Source: DASQWP01 sp050697555 (GTDB taxonomy: Bacteria; Actinomycetota; Thermoleophilia; Gaiellales; Gaiellaceae). Taken from it: a stretch of 25,190 nt of DNA. Positions 15,884 to 24,108 of this stretch are shown here, piece after piece. Positions within the stretch are counted from its first letter, which is position 1. The number at the start of each line of letters is the position of its first letter. Under the pieces are notes generated by a model, which was not told where the DNA came from, ran no database searches, and saw only the letters and a list, made by a program, of their open reading frames with translations. The translations under genes and the position numbers were made by a program. Location of the stretch: assembly GCA_050697555.1 (NCBI GenBank), contig JBOHAD010000033.1:1-25190 (forward strand). The letters are read 5' to 3'.

Positions 15884-16189
15884 CGGGACGAGCTCTTCGA
15901 CCAGCTGCGGCGCCCTTTCCGCGAGCGCGGAGCGCACGACGATGCGGTCGAGGCCCGCCGCCTGGGCCGCGCGGAGGCCCGCGGTGTCCGTGTGGTTGGT
16001 GAAGCCGAGGATGGGCACGTCCGGGTAGGTCTCGGCCACCTCGTCGGGGTCCACACGGGCCAGGTCGACGATGACGAGCTCCGGAGGATCGATGCTCTCG
16101 GTGGTGGTCAGCTTGTGACCCGCGCCGAGGAGCACGTCGAGCTTGCCTCGAAAGAAGACATCGACCCCAACCAGCAGGATCGTCGCCAC
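15881..16189 (-). CDS. Small degenerate receiver-like protein
   Basis: A 102-residue single-domain protein with the alternating beta/alpha pattern of response-regulator receivers: ATILLVGVDVFFRGKLDVLL, ELVIVDLARVD, VPILGFTNHTDTAGLRAAQ, GLDRIVVRSAL. The aspartate equivalent to the phospho-acceptor may be Asp42, but the N-terminal acidic pair and the conserved lysine are missing (GVD and VVR), so normal phosphorylation is doubtful. No output domain. The GTG start at 16189 is preceded by TACGCT with a 7-nt gap. It is the first gene of a probable three-gene unit with the ferredoxin and the methyltransferase. A longer upstream reading of this frame overlaps the divergent Rieske gene and is rejected. 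Confidence 0.65.
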   Translation of the reverse strand: MATILLVGVDVFFRGKLDVLLGAGHKLTTTESIDPPELVIVDLARVDPDEVAETYPDVPILGFTNHTDTAGLRAAQAAGLDRIVVRSALAERAPQLVEELVP

Positions 16190-16249
16190 GGCGCGGAGCG
16201 TAGCACCCCCGCGGGCCCGCTCAAAGGGCTCTGGTAGCGTCCTTCGGGG
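16190..16249. promoter_or_regulatory. Divergent promoter region between receiver-like and Rieske genes
   Basis: 60 nt. The plus strand has TAGCGT (16235-16240), 9 nt before the ATG at 16250. The minus strand has TACGCT (16197-16202), 7 nt before the GTG at 16189. Both fit TANNNT. No -35 of standard type is visible. Confidence 0.4.
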
Positions 16250-16561
16250 ATGGCCGTCGGCCAGCTCACCACCGTTGCCCACGTGGAGGACGTTCCCCCG
16301 GGGACGGCGCGCGTCGTCAAGGCCGGCAAGCGCGAGCTCGCGCTCTTCAACGTCGGGGGCAACTTCCACGCGACCCAGGGCGAATGCCTCCATCTGGGAG
16401 GCCCGCTCGGGCACGGCAAGCTCGACGGCTGTGTCGTCTCCTGCCCCTGGCACGGCTGGCAGTACGACGTCACGACCGGGGAGAACGAGTTCGACCGCGC
16501 GCTGGCGCTCGAGACCTTCGAGGTCGTGGTCGAGGACGGAGAGGTCAAGGTCGCAGTCTGA
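16250..16561 (+). CDS. Rieske [2Fe-2S] ferredoxin
   Basis: A 103-residue soluble Rieske protein of the NirD/dioxygenase-ferredoxin type. The cluster-binding motifs are intact: C46-x-H48 (GECLHLGGPL) and C65-x2-H68 (VVSCPWHGWQYDV). It lacks a signal peptide or transmembrane segment, so it should work in the cytoplasm as an electron carrier to an oxygenase or reductase. No oxygenase gene is in this window. ATG start with a TAGCGT hexamer 9 nt upstream. It is followed without gap by the DUF309 gene and then the glutamate dehydrogenase. Confidence 0.93.
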   Translation: MAVGQLTTVAHVEDVPPGTARVVKAGKRELALFNVGGNFHATQGECLHLGGPLGHGKLDGCVVSCPWHGWQYDVTTGENEFDRALALETFEVVVEDGEVKVAV

Positions 16562-16562
16562 G

Positions 16563-16892
16563 CTGGAGCGGGGCCTGGCCCTGATCCGGCGCGGCGAGTA
16601 CTTCGCCGCCCACGAGGTGCTCGAGGACGTCTGGCGCGCCGCTGCGCCCGAGGAGCGCGACTTCTTCCAGGGGCTCGTGCACGTCGCCGTCGCCTGGTAC
16701 CAGGCGGGTCGCGGCAACCGGGTCGGCTGCGAGCGGCAGCTCGAGAAGGCGGCCCGGCGCCTGCGCCCGTACGCGCCGGCGCACCGGGGCCTCGACGTGG
16801 CGACACTCCTCGCGCAGCTCGAGTCTGCTTCGTTCCCGCCCCGGGGGAGCCCGCGGCTCGGGACGATCCCGGGTCCCGGCCGTCCGGCCTAG
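16563..16892 (+). CDS. DUF309-family protein, possibly non-AUG start
   Basis: About 109 residues matching the DUF309 pattern: ERGLALIRRGEYFAAHEVLED near the N-terminus, then WRAAAPEERDFFQGLVHVAVAWYQAGRGN, with conserved helix residues and a His-Glu pair that may bind a metal. Function is not known. No ATG, GTG or TTG precedes the conserved start in a sensible place; the first usable codon is CTG at 16563, just after the Rieske stop. An in-frame GTG near 16432 would add about 44 non-homologous residues lying inside the Rieske gene. The position suggests coupling to Rieske translation. Start confidence is low; gene confidence is fair. Confidence 0.75.
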   Translation: MERGLALIRRGEYFAAHEVLEDVWRAAAPEERDFFQGLVHVAVAWYQAGRGNRVGCERQLEKAARRLRPYAPAHRGLDVATLLAQLESASFPPRGSPRLGTIPGPGRPA

Positions 16893-16895
16893 AAT
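16890..16895 (+). promoter_or_regulatory. Candidate -10 element TAGAAT before the glutamate dehydrogenase
   Basis: TAGAAT matches TATAAT at five of six positions and overlaps the DUF309 stop. A start point about 7 nt on would exclude the GTG at 16897 and favour the GTG at 16942. No -35 is seen. Confidence 0.35.
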
Positions 16896-16941
16896 TGTGC
16901 CGGCGCGCACCTGTAGCCAACCCGAGAGCTCTGGAGGGCCG

Positions 16942-19900
16942 GTGGCAGTAGGCACGGACGAGATCCAGGCGGAGCGGATCGAGGGCGTCGTGGCCTTGGT
17001 CAGGGAGAAGCTCCCGGAGGAGCTCGCGCCCCGGGTGGGGGAGTTCGTACGCCGGTACTACGCCGGCGTCGCCCCGGACGACCTGCTCCAGCGGAGCGTC
17101 CTCGACACGTACGGGGCGGCGCTCGCCCACTGGTACCTCGCGCAGCAACGGCCTGCCGGCGAGGCGAAGGTGCGTGTCTACACGCCCGAGCTCGAGGAGC
17201 ACGGCTGGCAGTCGAGCCACACGGTGGTCGAGATCGTGAACGACGACATGCCCTTCCTCGTCGACTCCGTGGCCGGGGAAGCGAGCCGGCACGGCCTCGG
17301 CATCCACCTCGTCGTCCACCCGGTGATCCTCGCGCGACGCGACGACGAAGGGCACCTGCTCGAGGTACTCCCGCCCGGGGAGGAGACCGACGAGGCCCTG
17401 CGGGAGTCCCTGATCCACCTGGAGGTCGACCGGCAGACGGAGCCGGCTGTGCTCGACGAGCTGCGCGACGACCTCTGCCGGGTGCTGGCGGACGTCCGCG
17501 CTACGGTCGAGCACTGGCCGAGGATGCTCGAGCGCGTGCGGGAGATCGTCGCCGACCTGGACGAGAACCCGCCTCCCGTCGACGCCGAGGAGGTCACCGA
17601 GGCCAAGGCCCTCCTCCAGTGGATCCACGACGACAACTTCACCTTCCTCGGGTATCGCGAGTACGAGCTCGTGTCCGGGGACGGCGACGACGTCCTCAAG
17701 GCCGTGCCCGGCACGGGGCTCGGGATCCTGCGCGAGACCGAGGCGAAGCCCGTCTCGCGGAGCTTCGCCAAGCTCCCGCCGGAGGTGCGCAGGCTCGCAC
17801 GCGCCCCCACGCTCCTCACCCTGACGAAGGCGAACTCCCGCTCCACCGTGCACCGGCGCGCCTATCTCGACTACGTCGGGGTCAAGCAGTTCGACGCCGC
17901 GGGCGAGGTGTGGCGCGAGCGGCGCTTCCTCGGCCTCTACACCTCGATCGCCTACCGTGCGAGGCCGGGGGAGATTCCGATTCTGAGGCGTAAGGTGGAG
18001 GCTGTCCTGGAGCGGGCCGGCTTCCGGCGGGGAAGCCACGACTACAAGAACCTCGTGGACGTCCTCGAGACCTACCCGAGGGACGAGCTTTTCCAGATCA
18101 CGGTGGACGAGCTCTTCGAGGTAGCGATGGGGATCCTGCATCTGGGCGAGCGGCAGCGCGTCCGGCTCTTCGTGCGGCGGGACGCCTACGGGCGCTTCGC
18201 CTCTTGCCTTGTCTTCGTCCCCCGCGAGCGGTACACGACCGAGACGCGCCTCCGGATGCAAGAGATCCTGCAGCAGGCCCTCCACGGTGTCAGCGCCGAC
18301 TTCTCAGTGCGATTCACGGAAGGCCCGCTCGCCCGGGTTCACTTCGTCGTCCGCACCGAGCCCGGCGCCTTCCCTCGCTACGACGTAGCCGACCTCGAGC
18401 GGCGACTCGTCGAGGTCACCCGCTCCTGGACGGACGACCTCAACGAGGCGCTCGTCGAGGAGCTCGGGGAGGAGCGCGGGATCGCCCTCTTCCGCGAGTA
18501 CGGCCACGCCTTCCCGGCCGCCTACCGCGCCGACGTCCCGGCACGCATGGCCGTTCCGGACGTGGAGCGCATGGAGGGGCTCAACCCGGCCGGCGACCTG
18601 GCGATGAGCCTCTACCGACCGCTCGAGGCCCCCGAGGGTTTCCTCCGCTTCAAGCTCCTCCGCTCCGGGGAGGCCCTCCTCCTCTCGGACGTCCTCCCCC
18701 TTCTCGAGGACATGGGCGTCCAGGTCGTGGACGAGCGCCCGTACGAGATCGGGCCGAGGCGCGGGCAGACGATCTGGATCTACGACTTCGGCCTCGCCGC
18801 CGGCGGCGCGGGCGACCTCGAGACCGACCGCGTGCGGGAGAACTTCCAGGAGGCCTTCGCTCGCACGTGGCGGGGCGAGGCCGAGAGCGACGGGTTCAAC
18901 CGGCTCGTGCTCCGAGCGCACCTCACCTGGCGCGAGATTGCCGTCCTGCGCACGTTCTGCAAGTACCTGCGCCAGACCAAAAGCCCGTACAGCCAGGGGT
19001 ACATGGAGGAGACCCTCGCCGGCTATCCCCACGTGGCGCGCCTCCTTGTGGCGCTCTTCCGCACCCGCTTCGATCCCTCCCGCGGGCCGGAGGCCGAGCG
19101 GAAGGAGCGGACGGTGGCCGAGGAGATCGAGCAGGCGCTGGACGCCGTTCCCACCCTCGACGAGGACCGGATCCTGCGCAGCCTCTTGCGGCTGACCCAG
19201 GCGACCCTGCGCACGAACTACTTCCAGGAGGACGGAGACGGCCCGAAGCCCTACCTGTCCTTCAAGCTCGACCCGTCGGGCGTCCCCGACCTGCCCCTCC
19301 CGCGGCCGGCGGTCGAGATCTTCGTCTACTCGCCGCGCACCGAGGGCGTGCACCTGCGAGCGGGAAAGGTGGCCCGCGGGGGCATTCGCTGGTCGGACCG
19401 GCGCGAGGACTTTCGCACCGAGATCCTCGGGCTGATGAAGGCCCAGACCGTGAAGAACGCGGTGATCGTGCCCGTGGGAGCAAAAGGCGGATTCGTCGTC
19501 AAGCAGCCGCCTGCCGACGGCGACCGCGACGCGCTCCAGCAGGAGGTGGTCGCCTGCTACCGCACCCTGATCGCCGGGATGCTCGACCTGACCGACAACA
19601 TCGTCGACGGCGAGATCGTGCCGCCTCGCGACGTCGTGCGCTACGACGAGGACGACCCGTATCTCGTGGTGGCGGCCGACAAGGGCACGGCCACCTTCTC
19701 CGACATCGCGAACGCAATCTCGCAGGAGTACGGCTTCTGGCTCGGTGACGCGTTCGCCTCCGGAGGCTCGACCGGCTACGACCACAAGCGGATGGCGATC
19801 ACCGCGCGCGGGGCTTGGGAATCCGTGACGCGTCACTTCCGCGAGCTCGGCCTCGACGTCCAGACCACCGAGTTCACCGTCGTTGGGATCGGGGACATGT

Positions 19901-21942
19901 CCGGCGACGTGTTCGGCAACGGGATGCTCCTCTCCGAGCACATCAAGCTCGTCGGAGCCTTCGACCACCGGCACGTCTTCCTCGACCCGGATCCCGACCC
20001 CGAGGCGAGCTTCCGGGAGCGCAAGCGCCTCTTCGAGCTTCCCCGCTCGTCCTGGTCGGACTACGACCCCGGCGCCGTCTCCAAGGGCGGCGGCGTCTTC
20101 CCGCGCACGGCCAAGTCGATCCCCCTCTCGCCGGAGGTGCGACGCGTGCTGGGGGTCGAGGCCGACGCGCTGCCCCCGGGCGAGCTGATCTCCGCCCTGC
20201 TGAGAGCGCCGGTCGACCTGCTCTGGAACGGAGGCATCGGCACCTACGTCAAGGCAAGCCAGGAGTCCCACGCCGACGTGGGCGACAAGACGAACGATTC
20301 GCTGCGAGTGGACGCGGTGGAGCTCCGCTGCCGGGTGGTCGGGGAGGGCGGTAACCTCGGCTTCACCCAGCTCGGGCGAATCGAGTACGCCCGCAACGGC
20401 GGGCGCGTCAACGCCGACTTCATCGACAACTCGGGCGGTGTCGACTGCTCCGACCACGAGGTCAACATCAAGATCCTGCTCGACTCGATCGTGGCCGGCG
20501 GTGACCTCACCGAGAAGCAGCGCAACCAGCTCATCGCCGAGATGACGGACGCGGTGGCCGACCTCGTGCTGCGCGACAACTACGGGCAGACGCAGGCTCT
20601 CAGCCTGGCCACGCGCCAAGCGCTCTCGATGGTCGACGTCCACGCGCGGCTCATCCGAGAGCTGGAGCAGGCCGGGAAGCTCGACCGCGAGCTCGAGTTC
20701 CTCCCGAGCGACGAGTCGGTGGCGGAGCAGGAGAGCGCGGCCCACGGGCTCACCGGGCCGGAGCTGGCAGTGCTCCTCGCCTACAGCAAGATCACCCTCT
20801 ACGAGGAGCTCATGGCGTCCGACGTGCCCGAGGACCCCTACCTCGCCCGCGATCTCGAGCGGTACTTCCCCCCGCGCCTCTCCGAAAGCTTCCGGGAGGA
20901 GATGGAGGATCACCGCCTCCGCCGGGAGCTGATCGCCACCTTCGTCACGAACAGCATGGTCAACCGCGCGGGCATGACCTTCGCCTTCCGCCTGGGCGAG
21001 GAAACCGGGGCGAGCGCAGCGGAGATCGCCCGCGCCTACACCGTCGCCCGGGACGTCTTCGACCTGCGCAGCTTCTGGGCCGACGTCGAGGCGCTCGACA
21101 ACGTGGTCGCCGCCGACACTCAGCTCGACCTCCTGCTCGAGGGCCGGAAGCTGATCGAGCGGGCGTCACGCTGGCTCCTGCGCAACCGGCGCGGGCAGCT
21201 CGACATCTCCGCGACGGTCTCGTACTTCGCTCCGGGTGCGGCCGCGGTCTCCCGGGCGCTTCCGCAACTCCTGGTCGCCTCCGAGCGCGCGGCCCTGGAG
21301 CGGACGGCCAGCGGCCTCGAGGCGGCGGGAATCCCGGCGGAGCTCGCCGTGCGGACCGCCGGGCTGGGACAGCTCCTCTCGGCTCTCGACATCGTCGACG
21401 TGGCCAGCGCGACCGTCCTCGAGGTGGAGCAGGTCGGAGCGGCGTACTTCGCGCTCGGGGCGAGGCTCGACCTCCATTGGTTGGGCGACCAGATCGGCGC
21501 GCTTCCGCGCGACGACCGCTGGCAGACGCTCGCCAGGGCCGGCCAGCGCGAGGACCTCTACGCGCAGCACCGTCAGCTCACCCTCGACGTCCTCCGGGGC
21601 GGCCCCGAGGACGCCGGCGTCGAGGAGTGTCTCGAGGCGTGGGCGGCCCGCAACCACAGGCCGTTGGAGCGATGCCGGCAGGCGCTCACCGACATCAGGA
21701 TGGGCGGCCTCTACAACCTGACGACGCTCTCGGTGGCGCTTCGCGAGATCCGCAACCTCACCCAGGTGGACGCGCCCTTCCCCTCGGCCGAGCTCCTCGC
21801 CGGGCGACCGCAGGAGCGGCCGACCGTGCCCGTGGAGGCCACCGCAGGGGCGGACCCCGGATCGGGAGAGGCCCCCCGGCAAGAAAACGTAGGCGCGGAG
21901 CGCAGGGTGCCGCCGCACCCGGGGGTCAGGCGAGGTCCTTGA
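16942..21942 (+). CDS. NAD-specific glutamate dehydrogenase, large (180-kDa) class
   Basis: A 1666-residue enzyme that oxidatively deaminates L-glutamate to 2-oxoglutarate and ammonium with NAD+. The length and layout match the L_180 class: an N-terminal regulatory part of about 700 residues (ACT-like, with SSHTVVEIVNDDMPFLVDSV near 91 and NFTFLGYREYEL near 232) and a catalytic part. The latter has GGIRWSDRREDFRTEILGLM (about 812), NAVIVPVGAKGGFVVKQ (about 838) with the active-site lysine region, and VGIGDMSGDVFGNGMLLSEH (about 978) of the nucleotide-binding fold. GTG at 16942 is chosen for the GGAGGG immediately upstream; an in-frame GTG at 16897 is the alternative. The last 40 or so residues are disordered-looking, and the 3' end overlaps the convergent acetyltransferase by 17 nt. 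Confidence 0.94.
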   Translation: MAVGTDEIQAERIEGVVALVREKLPEELAPRVGEFVRRYYAGVAPDDLLQRSVLDTYGAALAHWYLAQQRPAGEAKVRVYTPELEEHGWQSSHTVVEIVNDDMPFLVDSVAGEASRHGLGIHLVVHPVILARRDDEGHLLEVLPPGEETDEALRESLIHLEVDRQTEPAVLDELRDDLCRVLADVRATVEHWPRMLERVREIVADLDENPPPVDAEEVTEAKALLQWIHDDNFTFLGYREYELVSGDGDDVLKAVPGTGLGILRETEAKPVSRSFAKLPPEVRRLARAPTLLTLTKANSRSTVHRRAYLDYVGVKQFDAAGEVWRERRFLGLYTSIAYRARPGEIPILRRKVEAVLERAGFRRGSHDYKNLVDVLETYPRDELFQITVDELFEVAMGILHLGERQRVRLFVRRDAYGRFASCLVFVPRERYTTETRLRMQEILQQALHGVSADFSVRFTEGPLARVHFVVRTEPGAFPRYDVADLERRLVEVTRSWTDDLNEALVEELGEERGIALFREYGHAFPAAYRADVPARMAVPDVERMEGLNPAGDLAMSLYRPLEAPEGFLRFKLLRSGEALLLSDVLPLLEDMGVQVVDERPYEIGPRRGQTIWIYDFGLAAGGAGDLETDRVRENFQEAFARTWRGEAESDGFNRLVLRAHLTWREIAVLRTFCKYLRQTKSPYSQGYMEETLAGYPHVARLLVALFRTRFDPSRGPEAERKERTVAEEIEQALDAVPTLDEDRILRSLLRLTQATLRTNYFQEDGDGPKPYLSFKLDPSGVPDLPLPRPAVEIFVYSPRTEGVHLRAGKVARGGIRWSDRREDFRTEILGLMKAQTVKNAVIVPVGAKGGFVVKQPPADGDRDALQQEVVACYRTLIAGMLDLTDNIVDGEIVPPRDVVRYDEDDPYLVVAADKGTATFSDIANAISQEYGFWLGDAFASGGSTGYDHKRMAITARGAWESVTRHFRELGLDVQTTEFTVVGIGDMSGDVFGNGMLLSEHIKLVGAFDHRHVFLDPDPDPEASFRERKRLFELPRSSWSDYDPGAVSKGGGVFPRTAKSIPLSPEVRRVLGVEADALPPGELISALLRAPVDLLWNGGIGTYVKASQESHADVGDKTNDSLRVDAVELRCRVVGEGGNLGFTQLGRIEYARNGGRVNADFIDNSGGVDCSDHEVNIKILLDSIVAGGDLTEKQRNQLIAEMTDAVADLVLRDNYGQTQALSLATRQALSMVDVHARLIRELEQAGKLDRELEFLPSDESVAEQESAAHGLTGPELAVLLAYSKITLYEELMASDVPEDPYLARDLERYFPPRLSESFREEMEDHRLRRELIATFVTNSMVNRAGMTFAFRLGEETGASAAEIARAYTVARDVFDLRSFWADVEALDNVVAADTQLDLLLEGRKLIERASRWLLRNRRGQLDISATVSYFAPGAAAVSRALPQLLVASERAALERTASGLEAAGIPAELAVRTAGLGQLLSALDIVDVASATVLEVEQVGAAYFALGARLDLHWLGDQIGALPRDDRWQTLARAGQREDLYAQHRQLTLDVLRGGPEDAGVEECLEAWAARNHRPLERCRQALTDIRMGGLYNLTTLSVALREIRNLTQVDAPFPSAELLAGRPQERPTVPVEATAGADPGSGEAPRQENVGAERRVPPHPGVRRGP

Positions 21943-22378
21943 GGTACCGCTTCGACACCTCCTCATAGCCAAGCGCCTCGTAGAAACGGTGTGCGGCCTC
22001 GCGGTGGGGACGCTCGCCGCTCGTCACCTCCATGAGGACGCAGCCGCGCGAACGGGCGAAGGCCTCGACCGCGCCGACGAGTGAGCGGCCGACGCCGTCG
22101 CGCCGGCGAGCCTCCGCGACCACGAGCGCCGAGAGGCGGCACCAGCTTCCGTCCTCGTGGGCAAGCGGCAGGACGCTCGCGGAGGCGAGGCCGACGAGCT
22201 CGCCGCCATCCTCCGTGACGAAGAGGCAGGAGGACGGATCGGCGGCGAAGCGGGCGACGCGGCCTGCGACACGCTCGGCGTCGTCGGGATAGCCGAGCTC
22301 CACGAGGAGCTGGGCAAGCGGCTCCGCGTCCTCCGGGCCGGCTTCCGGATCCTCACACGCCGATCCCGAAGAACTCAA
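21926..22378 (-). CDS. GNAT-family N-acetyltransferase (N-terminus uncertain)
   Basis: A 150-residue GNAT protein transferring an acetyl group from acetyl-CoA to an unknown amine. The acetyl-CoA site is visible as LSALVVAEARRRDGVGRSLVGAVEAFAR, with the R/Q-x-x-G-x-G/A pattern as RRRDGVGRSL, and the C-terminal HRFYEALGYEE is typical. As read, the start is a TTG at 22378 inside the ccdA-like gene. However, a GTG at 22356, in the adjacent frame, opens with MRIRK, the usual GNAT beginning, and overlaps the ccdA-like stop in a GTGA arrangement. One missing base between 22344 and 22350 would join MRIR to EAGPEDAEPLAQLL. This is either a recent frameshift, a sequence error or coincidence. Confidence 0.85.
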   Translation of the reverse strand: MSSSGSACEDPEAGPEDAEPLAQLLVELGYPDDAERVAGRVARFAADPSSCLFVTEDGGELVGLASASVLPLAHEDGSWCRLSALVVAEARRRDGVGRSLVGAVEAFARSRGCVLMEVTSGERPHREAAHRFYEALGYEEVSKRYLKDLA

Positions 22379-23057
22379 AGACGCGGTTGACGGCCACGTT
22401 CAGCCACCAGAAGCGGTCGAAGAAGAGGAGCAGGCCGACCGCGACGAGCAGGATGCCGCTCACGAGTCGCAGCGTCCCGTAGCGGTCGCGCAGCCAGCGG
22501 AAGGCGACGAGAGCGCGGTCGAAGCCGAGGCCGACCGCCAGGAAGGGCACAGCGAGGCCGGCCGAGTAGACGGCGAGGAGCAGGACACCCTGTCCGACGG
22601 TCTGGCCCTCGCTCGCGAGCGCGAGGATAGAGGCGAGCACCGGGCCGATGCAGGGAGCCGCGCACACGCCGAAGGCCGCGCCGAGGAGCGCCGAGGAGCC
22701 GCTCCCGCGCGCGCCCTCCACGAGCCCGGGGGCGGCGAGCCGCTCGAGGAACGGCAGCGGCAGGAGCCCCATGAAGGCGAACCCGAGCACGACGACGAGC
22801 AGGCCGGCGACGGAGAGCAGGAGTCGCCGGTTCTCGCCGACGAGCCCGCCGGCCGCGCCGGCCGCCGCGCCGAGGCTGACGAAGACGACGGCGAAGCCGG
22901 CGACGAAGGGCAGGCTGGCTCCGACCACGCGCCCACCGCGCGCGCCGACCTCCCGGCCCGACACGGTGGCCAGGTAGGCCGGAACGAGCGGAAGGACACA
23001 CGGCGTCGCGAAGGACAGGAGCCCGGCCGCGAAGGCGAGCGGGATCTTCGCCTCCAT
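22353..23057 (-). CDS. ccdA: CcdA-type cytochrome c biogenesis / thiol-disulfide transporter
   Basis: A 234-residue, six-helix membrane protein carrying reducing equivalents across the membrane to extracytoplasmic thioredoxins. The two catalytic cysteines are present in family context: ATPCVLPLVPAYLA (Cys20) and GVCAAPCIGPVLASIL near residue 125. It starts with ATG sharing one nucleotide with the stop of the ccmH-like gene (TGATG), and its own stop overlaps the putative acetyltransferase start. It would hand electrons to the TlpA/CcmG-like protein encoded two genes upstream. A longer upstream reading of this frame overlaps the ccmH-like gene and is a shadow. Confidence 0.92.
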   Translation of the reverse strand: MEAKIPLAFAAGLLSFATPCVLPLVPAYLATVSGREVGARGGRVVGASLPFVAGFAVVFVSLGAAAGAAGGLVGENRRLLLSVAGLLVVVLGFAFMGLLPLPFLERLAAPGLVEGARGSGSSALLGAAFGVCAAPCIGPVLASILALASEGQTVGQGVLLLAVYSAGLAVPFLAVGLGFDRALVAFRWLRDRYGTLRLVSGILLVAVGLLLFFDRFWWLNVAVNRVFEFFGIGV

Positions 23058-23530
23058 CACCCGTCGAAGCGGGCGAGCTCCTCGTCGACGCGCCGCTCGA
23101 GGGCGGGGTCGAGGGGCCCGCGCCCGTTCGCCGAGGGGTCGAGCCGCGCCTCCTCCTCGGGGCGGCCGCGGCTCCAGCGGCGCGCGGCGATGCCGAGGGC
23201 GGTCACCGCGATGAGCCCCCCGGCCAGCGGAAGGAGCCACGCGAGCAGGTTGAACCCCTCCTTCGGCGGGGCGGCGAGCACGTCCTCGCCGAAGCTGTCC
23301 ACCAGCGCAGCCTTGATCTCGCTCTTCGTGTCCCCAGCGGCGATGCGCTCGCGCACGAAGTCGCGAATCCGATCGGCCACGGGCGCGTCGGAGAGCGCGA
23401 GCGGCGCGTTGCACGTCGGGCACCAGAGCTCCCGTTCGAGCTCCGCGACCGTCGGCCTCTCCTCGCTGGCAGGCGCCGAGGCGGCCGCGCAGAGGGCCAG
23501 GACGGCCGCGAGGAGGACCGCTTGCTTCAC
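23057..23530 (-). CDS. ccmH: CcmH/CycL-like apocytochrome thiol reductase subunit
   Basis: A 157-residue membrane-tethered protein of cytochrome c maturation. The signal peptide is MKQAVLLAAVLALCAAASAP-like, then ELWCPTCNAPLALSDAP (Cys37, Cys40), the counterpart of the LRCxxC motif, followed by VADRIRDFVRERIAAGDTKSEIKAALVDSFGEDVL, the family helix bundle. A transmembrane segment lies at about 94-116, with a short cytoplasmic tail. The GTG at 23530 overlaps the ccmG-like stop by 4 nt. The pathway partner CcmF (heme lyase) is not in the window. Confidence 0.92.
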   Translation of the reverse strand: MKQAVLLAAVLALCAAASAPASEERPTVAELERELWCPTCNAPLALSDAPVADRIRDFVRERIAAGDTKSEIKAALVDSFGEDVLAAPPKEGFNLLAWLLPLAGGLIAVTALGIAARRWSRGRPEEEARLDPSANGRGPLDPALERRVDEELARFDG

Positions 23531-24081
23531 GTTCCGAGCGCCAGCCGGATGTTCTCCTCCAGCTGCTCCTCGGTGAACTCGCCCCTGACGTGCTCGCCGA
23601 CGAGGCGCCCCTCCCTGTCGACGAACCATGTCTCCGGGAAGGCGTTGTAGCCGTAGCGGCCGAGCGTCACGCCGTTCCGGTCGTGCGCGATCGGATACGT
23701 GAGGCCATAGCGCTCGACGAAGCGGCGCGCGTCGCTCTTCAGGTCCTGCGCGTCGACTCCGAGGACGACGAGGCCCTCGTCCCGGTAGCGCTCCCAGGCG
23801 CTTTCGAGAAGAGGTGCCTCCTGCTTGCACGGCTGGCACCACGACGCCCAGAAGTTGAGGACGACGGCCTTCCCCCGGTAGTCGCTCAGGGAGATCATGG
23901 CGTCGCCGTCGAGCGACTCGAGCGTGAAGTCCGGCGCCGCCGGGCGCTTCCCCGCCGCGACGGCGTCGTCGAGCCCGCGGCCCTCTTCCTGCTGGACGAC
24001 GCGCCAGCCGAGAAGGGCGACGAGCAGGGCGACCACCGTGACGGCGGCCGCCTGCAGGATGAGCTTGCCGCGGCGCGCCAT
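23527..24081 (-). CDS. TlpA/ResA/CcmG-like membrane-anchored thioredoxin
   Basis: A 184-residue thiol-disulfide oxidoreductase outside the cytoplasmic membrane. The N-terminal anchor spans about 8-25. The thioredoxin fold has VVLNFWASWCQPCKQEAPLLE with the active-site pair Cys82 and Cys85 (WCQPC), and the cis-proline loop is in YNAFPETWFVDREGRLV. It probably reduces apocytochrome cysteines using electrons from the ccdA-like product. It is first in a four-gene overlapping unit. TAGACT lies 12 nt upstream of the ATG, 27 nt after the transpeptidase stop. Confidence 0.93.
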   Translation of the reverse strand: MARRGKLILQAAAVTVVALLVALLGWRVVQQEEGRGLDDAVAAGKRPAAPDFTLESLDGDAMISLSDYRGKAVVLNFWASWCQPCKQEAPLLESAWERYRDEGLVVLGVDAQDLKSDARRFVERYGLTYPIAHDRNGVTLGRYGYNAFPETWFVDREGRLVGEHVRGEFTEEQLEENIRLALGT

Positions 24082-24093
24082 GGACCGCGACCC

Positions 24094-24099
24094 AGTCTA
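24094..24099 (-). promoter_or_regulatory. Candidate -10 element TAGACT for the ccm-like operon
   Basis: TAGACT on the minus strand in the 27-nt gap after the transpeptidase, 12 nt before the ATG at 24081. Shares GTAGACTGG with the ferredoxin promoter candidate. No -35. Confidence 0.35.
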
Positions 24100-24108
24100 C
24101 CGGCGTCC

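Noticed and set aside
16211..16220. Palindrome GCGGGCCCGC in the divergent gap as an operator
   Set aside because: Ten-base GC palindromes are expected by chance at this GC content; no second copy seen.
16897..16941. GTG at 16897 as the start of the glutamate dehydrogenase
   Set aside because: The added 15 residues are not family-like, no ribosome site precedes it, and it would overlap the putative -10 region. GTG at 16942 has GGAGGG just upstream.
18304..20913. 869-residue open frame antisense to the glutamate dehydrogenase
   Set aside because: Rich in Arg, Glu, Val, Leu with no domain; lies wholly within a well-supported gene on the other strand.
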